DNA of 58,206 bases from Carboxylicivirga fragile (GTDB lineage: Bacteria; Bacteroidota; Bacteroidia; Bacteroidales; Marinilabiliaceae): the NCBI GenBank assembly GCA_025499625.1, contig JAFMVD010000037.1:1-58206 (forward strand), given 5' to 3'. Of the stretch, positions 55,603 to 58,206 are shown piece by piece (within the stretch, counting starts at the first letter, position 1; each line of letters opens with the position of its first letter). The notes beneath the pieces are model-generated. The model searched no databases. It had not been told where the DNA came from and saw only the letters and a list, made by a program, of their open reading frames with translations. The translations under genes were made by a program, and so were the position numbers.

Positions 55603-57225
55603 ATGGGAAAATTGAAAGAACAAATATATATTAATCGCTGGCTCGATTTGAAACCTTATGATAGTCCGTGTTCAACAGATGGGTATTATTTAGAGCTTTG
55701 TAATCTTGTTAAAAAAACAATGATTACGAATAAGCAATCATTTATGCTTCAGAACCATTTAGATAAGGATGAGATTGATGTAATGGCTTGCTTTTTGACC
55801 TCTTATTTTGAGGATTTAATTTCAGGGACAAGGATTTGGGATACTTTTATTAAGGTTCATAAAAGAAGTTATAAAAAGGTTTTGCCTTTTTATGAGATAG
55901 ATGAATATTATGAACAAGAAATTAACTTGCCAGACATCTATTTTTTGATTTGGTACTTTATGAATACAGTTCAGCAAGACAAATTCATTTCACCTTTTAT
56001 GGAGTATATAATTGAAATATCTGAAACGGTAATGGATGTATTTGAAAATGCCTGGGAATATGCTCCCGAAAATGAATACTTAAAAGCATTCTATTCCATT
56101 GATGAGAAGGAAACGGATTTTTACTTAGCAAGAAACTTAATTGATAATGTTCTGTTTAAGTCCTATTTGTTTTATCCCGATACCCTTTTGGATTTGAGAG
56201 ATGGTGAAATGGAGATGATAGAGGAAAGTAAAAATGATGAAAATCTAATTAATTTTTTAAACGATAATAGAGATCACAAACTATATAATACCTATACAAG
56301 ACTACTTGGATTGAAGGGCCAAGAGTGGGTTGCTGAGATTCTAGGTGATGGTCACAGTCTGAGTAAACACTATCGAAAGATTTCTAAAAAAATAAGTGGA
56401 TATTTTTTCTACAAAGGTCAAGATGAAGAAGATGTTTTTCTTGAACATATAGCTTCAGGGAAGCAATTTAAATTAACAAAAAAATCGTTTGGCCATTATG
56501 GTGGTTTAAAGGATATTGATACCATTTTGTTTATGGGCATTGCTGAATGGAGAAATGAATGGTGGTTCTCCGGAGTTTATTTTCAATCTGATTTTAATCC
56601 AGATTTGGTTCTGGATGAAAAAAACTCGGTAAAAAGCAGAAGTGTAGTTAATTTTCTGGACTACCAAAAGAAAGACATGGATGAAATTTTAAATGAACAG
56701 TTAAAAGCATTTAAGATGTTTAATAATAAACAGCAAATTGCTTTTATGCAGTCAGATGAGATTGAATTCTTTACTGGAAATTTTATCGAGACTTTTAATG
56801 CCTCATTAAATTTATCTCAAAAAGAAAAGGAGGAGGCTAAGCAAAGAGCTAGAAACGATGGGTTTTTAGGATCTGAACATGAAAAGAAGGATTTTTCTCG
56901 GGTCTCGGAAAGCGGATTGGTATTTTTTAACCCTAAGAGTGGTGTGGAAATCGCATTAGCCGTGAATAGTGCTTTCCCTATAAAAAACAATCCTTATTTT
57001 AATGAGAGTGAAAGTGAAGAGCACATTATACGTTTGTTTTTTACTGAGGGATTATCAACTGAATTGACGATGTACTGTATAGATAATTTTAAGCATGAAT
57101 TAAAGTTTTTTGAAACTGTGGAAGGCAAAATGTATCTTGATAATATTGATTTTTTACTGCGATTTTGGAAAAGAGGTAATTATCATACAAAACCAAGTAT
57201 TACATTTACAGGAGTAGATCATTAG
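55603..57225 (+). CDS. Hypothetical protein, probable DUF3843-like
   Basis: A 540-residue soluble, acidic protein. The N-terminal 130 residues (INRWLDLKPYDSP, then ACFLTSYFEDLISGTRIWDTF, LPFYEIDEYY and LPDIYFLIWYFMN) resemble the Bacteroidota DUF3843 family. The middle (about 230-330) resembles a nucleotide- or peptide-binding domain only loosely. The C-terminal half has FFNPKSGVEIALAVNSAFP. No catalytic motif is clear. It sits between DUF3795 and an exonuclease gene, all in the same direction, but gaps of 70-140 bases leave operon structure uncertain. Confidence 0.6.
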   Translation: MGKLKEQIYINRWLDLKPYDSPCSTDGYYLELCNLVKKTMITNKQSFMLQNHLDKDEIDVMACFLTSYFEDLISGTRIWDTFIKVHKRSYKKVLPFYEIDEYYEQEINLPDIYFLIWYFMNTVQQDKFISPFMEYIIEISETVMDVFENAWEYAPENEYLKAFYSIDEKETDFYLARNLIDNVLFKSYLFYPDTLLDLRDGEMEMIEESKNDENLINFLNDNRDHKLYNTYTRLLGLKGQEWVAEILGDGHSLSKHYRKISKKISGYFFYKGQDEEDVFLEHIASGKQFKLTKKSFGHYGGLKDIDTILFMGIAEWRNEWWFSGVYFQSDFNPDLVLDEKNSVKSRSVVNFLDYQKKDMDEILNEQLKAFKMFNNKQQIAFMQSDEIEFFTGNFIETFNASLNLSQKEKEEAKQRARNDGFLGSEHEKKDFSRVSESGLVFFNPKSGVEIALAVNSAFPIKNNPYFNESESEEHIIRLFFTEGLSTELTMYCIDNFKHELKFFETVEGKMYLDNIDFLLRFWKRGNYHTKPSITFTGVDH

Positions 57226-57362
57226 CTTCGTGGTATTGTAAATCAAGCAGTCTCCTGCTTTTTTTCTTTATGGGGAAGTTGGTTTTTGCACAAAAAGCGA
57301 CCATGCACATTGGCAGAATAGGGGTTTAAGCCCTAGATGCTTACACAAAATGAAAAATAAAC

Positions 57363-57926
57363 ATGAATAAAATACTTGTATTAGATATTGAAACGACTGG
57401 CTTCCTTAATCAAGGCGGAAGTATTGTTGAGATAGGAATCGTTGAGTTATGTCTTGAAACTGGGAGTACGGATATCATTTTTGATTCATTGCTTAAAGAA
57501 GATATACTTACTGCCAAACATCGTGAAGAACCAATGGGATGGATCTTTCGAAACTCCGATCTGACGCCAGAACAAGTTAGAAATGCGCCTCCGGCATCAG
57601 AGGTTTTACCACAAGTACAAGAAATACTGGATAATTATCCTTTAGGATGTACAGCCTATAATAAGCAGTTTGATTTTGGTTTTTTAAAGGATAGGGGTAT
57701 TAAAATTAATGAATTGCCGTGCCCTATGCTATTGGCTACTGATGTTTGTAAACTGCCCAATAAAAATGGATACGATAACTATAAATGGCCCACTGTAGAA
57801 GAAGCCTGGAGACATGTCTTCCCAACTATTCAATACGATGAACTTCATAGAGGCGCAGATGATGCTAAACACGAAGCTTTAATTGTATATGAGTTGTATA
57901 AACTAGGTGTATTTACAATGAATTAA
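57363..57926 (+). CDS. DnaQ-like 3'-5' exonuclease
   Basis: A 187-residue DEDDh exonuclease-fold protein. Motif I is LDIETTGF with Asp7 and Glu9, motif II lies in YNKQFDFGFLKD, and motif III is LHRGADDAKHEALIVYELYK with His and Asp. All four acidic residues and the His are visible, so it is probably active on DNA or RNA. It is small and lacks partner domains, so it is not the polymerase III epsilon subunit by default. The last intact gene before an insertion sequence. Confidence 0.88.
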   Translation: MNKILVLDIETTGFLNQGGSIVEIGIVELCLETGSTDIIFDSLLKEDILTAKHREEPMGWIFRNSDLTPEQVRNAPPASEVLPQVQEILDNYPLGCTAYNKQFDFGFLKDRGIKINELPCPMLLATDVCKLPNKNGYDNYKWPTVEEAWRHVFPTIQYDELHRGADDAKHEALIVYELYKLGVFTMN

Positions 57927-58181
57927 TACGTGCAAGTATAGTTTCTGTAAATGCATAGCTAACCCATATTTGACGTAGCATTATAGCTTGTTACAGGATC
58001 TGCCTCGAAGATAAGAAGAGGTCTGTGGCTGCACCATTACCGTGAGCTTAGCAATCGTTTGGCTTTTATACGGTTTACGATATATGTGTTACGGTGTTGT
58101 AAGTTTCATAGTATTGTAAGCTTCCCCAAAAACTGGACAGTTTAAGAGTAGACAAAAAAGTTTTAATTTTGAACTGTATTT
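57927..58181. other. Intergenic region before the IS element
   Basis: About 255 bases. The right part (about 58120-58181) probably contains the left terminus of an insertion sequence with CCCCAAAAACTGGACAGTTT. The left part shows no gene. Confidence 0.4.
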
Positions 58182-58206
58182 ATGAAACGAAAGACATTTA
58201 CCCCAC
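58182..58206 (+). mobile_element. Start of an IS3-type transposase gene, truncated by the window
   Basis: ATG at 58182 begins MKRKTFTP, which matches the N terminus of IS3-family (IS150-like) OrfA transposases. It is cut after eight codons by the window end. The preceding 60 bases look like an IS terminus. Eight residues are too few for certainty. Confidence 0.55.

Overview
The window looks like a chromosomal segment of a Bacteroidota bacterium, most likely a Bacteroidales/Marinilabiliales-type marine or sediment anaerobe (inference). The DNA is AT-rich. Start codons lack clear Shine-Dalgarno sequences, and many genes are preceded by the Bacteroidota promoter -7 motif TAnnTTTG, often with a TTG/TTTG about 19-23 bases further upstream. 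The proteome fits too: phosphofructokinases with pyrophosphate-type residues, a lysine-type SerA, DUF1015 beside serC-serA, S9 DPP-IV, SiaB/SiaC, DUF3795, and lipoproteins with Bacteroidota-like signal peptides.

Layout. 1-8.9 kb: Rrf2 regulator, two divergent phosphofructokinases, a family 2 glycosyltransferase, an ECF sigma factor with a small downstream ORF, and uvrA. 9-12.4 kb: a secreted protein and a lipoprotein, a dihydroorotate dehydrogenase-like enzyme with a palindrome over its promoter, and the YggS PLP protein. 12.5-18.1 kb: amino-acid and one-carbon block (DUF1015, serA, serC, gcvT), interrupted by a four-helix-bundle (S23/IVP-like) gene with its own repeats. 18.6-19.4 kb: an Hpt-like and a STAS protein. 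19.5-24.7 kb: a compact citrate lyase operon read citD-citE-citF-citXG-citC, with no transporter. 25-30 kb: clpB and DPP-IV. 30.3-35 kb: a secreted paralogue of the 9 kb protein, a large ABCG-like transporter, and the SiaB kinase/SiaC regulator pair. 35-40.5 kb: serine acetyltransferase, an NadR-like kinase, PnuC, an S41 protease and guaA.

40.5-48 kb is the most distinctive part. A forward trio (nucleotidyltransferase, PLP aminotransferase-fold enzyme, CDP-alcohol phosphotransferase) faces a reverse pair (EptA-like phosphoethanolamine transferase, membrane glycerophosphodiesterase-like protein) and an alpha/beta hydrolase. Short relics resembling the 3' end of that hydrolase gene lie at each block boundary. 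The trio could form a headgroup-CDP and transfer it to a lipid; this is a proposal, not a demonstrated pathway.

48-58.2 kb is accessory and less ordered: a lipoprotein, a secreted hypothetical, an OLD-like ATPase/TOPRIM protein, a decayed heptad-repeat gene, a long intergenic zone of inverted repeats, DUF3795, a probable DUF3843-like protein, a DnaQ-like exonuclease, and the first codons of an IS3-type transposase at the right edge. I saw no tRNA, rRNA or CRISPR array.
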